From contig CAJUQJ010000053.1 of NCBI GenBank assembly GCA_910588215.1, positions 1-22,933 on the forward strand: 22,933 nucleotides of DNA, given 5' to 3'. Positions 22,004 through 22,933 of the stretch are shown one piece after another (the stretch's first letter is position 1; every line of letters begins with the position of its first letter). Origin of the DNA: an uncultured Lachnospiraceae bacterium. GTDB taxonomy: Bacteria > Bacillota > Clostridia > Lachnospirales > Lachnospiraceae. The notes beneath the pieces were generated by a model, which had not been told where the DNA came from, searched no databases, and was given only the letters and a program-made list of their open reading frames with translations. A program made the translations under genes and the position numbers.

Positions 22004-22933
22004 TTACACTGACTGAAGCTCTGCAAGTTGCTCCACTTCCGCAACACTAAGACCTGAATCCTCAGCAATTTCCTCAACCGTCATTTTTCCTCTTTTCAGC
22101 ATTCTGAGTGCAGTTTCCTTTTTAGTTTCACTTATGCCTTTGTTTAAAATTCTTCGTGCTTCTGTTTCAATCAATGCTCCGCCCATTATATCACCTACGC
22201 CTTTCTGCACATTCTCATATTTCTGTGCGATTTCCTTAATCACATCACCGGAAAGCTCTATGATTGTGCGTTTGTCAAACGCCCCGATCACTCCCTGCTG
22301 TTCCAGTCCATCAAGCCTTTCCAAGATAACCTGATACTCCGCTTTCAGTTTTTCCAATTTCTGCTCGTTACTATTATACTCCGGAAAGCTGTTCTCATGT
22401 GAAAAAATGTAAAACGGAATCAGCATCAGCAGACGTTTTTCAAAAATATCGTCAAGTGAATATTTCTGTACTTTCATAATCGGTATGTCATACTGCACCG
22501 TCCCACCCGGCGTAATGATAACATATTTCATTTTGTCCGGTGTCTTTTTGTATGTCCGAAGATACAGAACCGCCGTATTGGGAAATGTCACAGTCAATGT
22601 TTCCTCCGTAACCTCGCCCTCATCAAGCGCTATCTGCGCATCATACTCAAAAAGCCTTATGGTGATTCTTCCGTCCGGCAGGCTGCTTTCACACTCAACA
22701 TGGTATTTCTTCGGTATCTTCCCGAAAACCGTAAAATTCGTATCCGTAATCCGTTCCTTGTCCGCTTCATCCTGCTAGTCTAAAAAATGTTCATTTGGGA
22801 AAAAACGAATTTCTTCGTCCCCTGTATATGTTTCCCCGAAAATCTCGTTGATTACAGGGATAATCAGTTTCCGGCAGTCATTTATAGTAAACGACGTTAA
22901 TTCTTTCCGTTTGACTCTAGGAAAAAGAGCATA
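22004..22933 (-). pseudogene. PD-(D/E)XK (Rpn-like) nuclease/transposase family protein, in-frame stop, 5' end outside window
   Basis: One frame covers 310 codons from the window edge to the stop at 22004, with a single TAG at 22775-22777. The part before the stop (FTINDCRKLIIPVINEIFGE) and after it (RITDTNFTVFGKIPKKYHVE, CESSLPDG) form the nuclease fold: D in ITDTNF and E-C-E in YHVECES are the candidate metal ligands. The later half has VTPGG-type IITPGGTVQYDIPIMKVQKY, FEKRLLMLIPFYIF and a C-terminal helix-turn-helix (MTVEEIAEDSGLSVAEVEQL). It matches the abundant Lachnospiraceae family annotated as recombination-promoting nuclease or putative transposase (Rpn/PDDEXK_2). The likely ancestral codon is CAG, since a second CAG follows. 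Confidence 0.75.

Noticed and set aside
14729..22777. Reassigned stop codon or programmed readthrough
   Set aside because: All three stop codons are involved and the intact genes use normal stops, with several frameshifts in the same region. Pseudogene decay is simpler.

Overview
The window looks like chromosome of a Gram-positive anaerobe of the Clostridia, most likely Lachnospiraceae. The reasons are strong AGGAGG-type ribosome binding sites, frequent TTG starts, the GGGtGRT/iron-sulfur scaffold gene pair, and conjugative-element genes (Maff2, CD1112-type TrbL, Cys-rich VLP) typical of that group. The assignment is inferred from gene families and not from a marker gene.

Left part (1-9000), all on the minus strand, is intact chromosome. 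Reading right to left it holds argH, asd, a DUF234-type AAA ATPase, topB, a left-handed beta-helix protein, an IscU-like scaffold and the uncharacterised GGGtGRT protein, which runs off the left edge. Between argH and asd lies copy A of a dispersed hairpin repeat. Its second copy (B) is 13.8 kb away in inverted orientation, and the two copies differ by paired, compensating changes in both hairpins. A divergent two-gene ABC importer (ATPase and permease, no binding protein) follows at 9207-10797 on the plus strand and ends in a hairpin shared with the convergent neighbour.

Right part (10840-22933) is an accessory region made largely of broken genes joined end to end: a nifJ fragment, remnants of integrative conjugative elements (Cys-rich VLP, DnaC-like, TrbL/VirB6, Maff2, sigma-like and recombinase pieces), a DDE transposase/ExeA ATPase remnant, and the 3' end of a group II intron with an intact domain V. 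It also holds a decayed set of defence-type genes: an AlbA_2 ATPase with a winged helix, a helicase with a PLD domain, AbiH, an unknown 180-residue protein and a HEPN protein. Five genes or fragments that otherwise read through carry in-frame stop codons or single-step frameshifts, so the decay looks recent.

Intact genes inside the wreckage are a DinJ/YafQ toxin-antitoxin operon with its own promoter, repeated operator and terminator, a YtrA-type GntR regulator with a consensus promoter inside a dyad, and the unknown 180-residue gene. The most interesting structures are an 11-bp triplet repeat whose copy number sets the reading frame of the AlbA_2/winged-helix gene, a hairpin that hides the Shine-Dalgarno site of the ExeA-type ATPase, and the dispersed covarying hairpin repeat.
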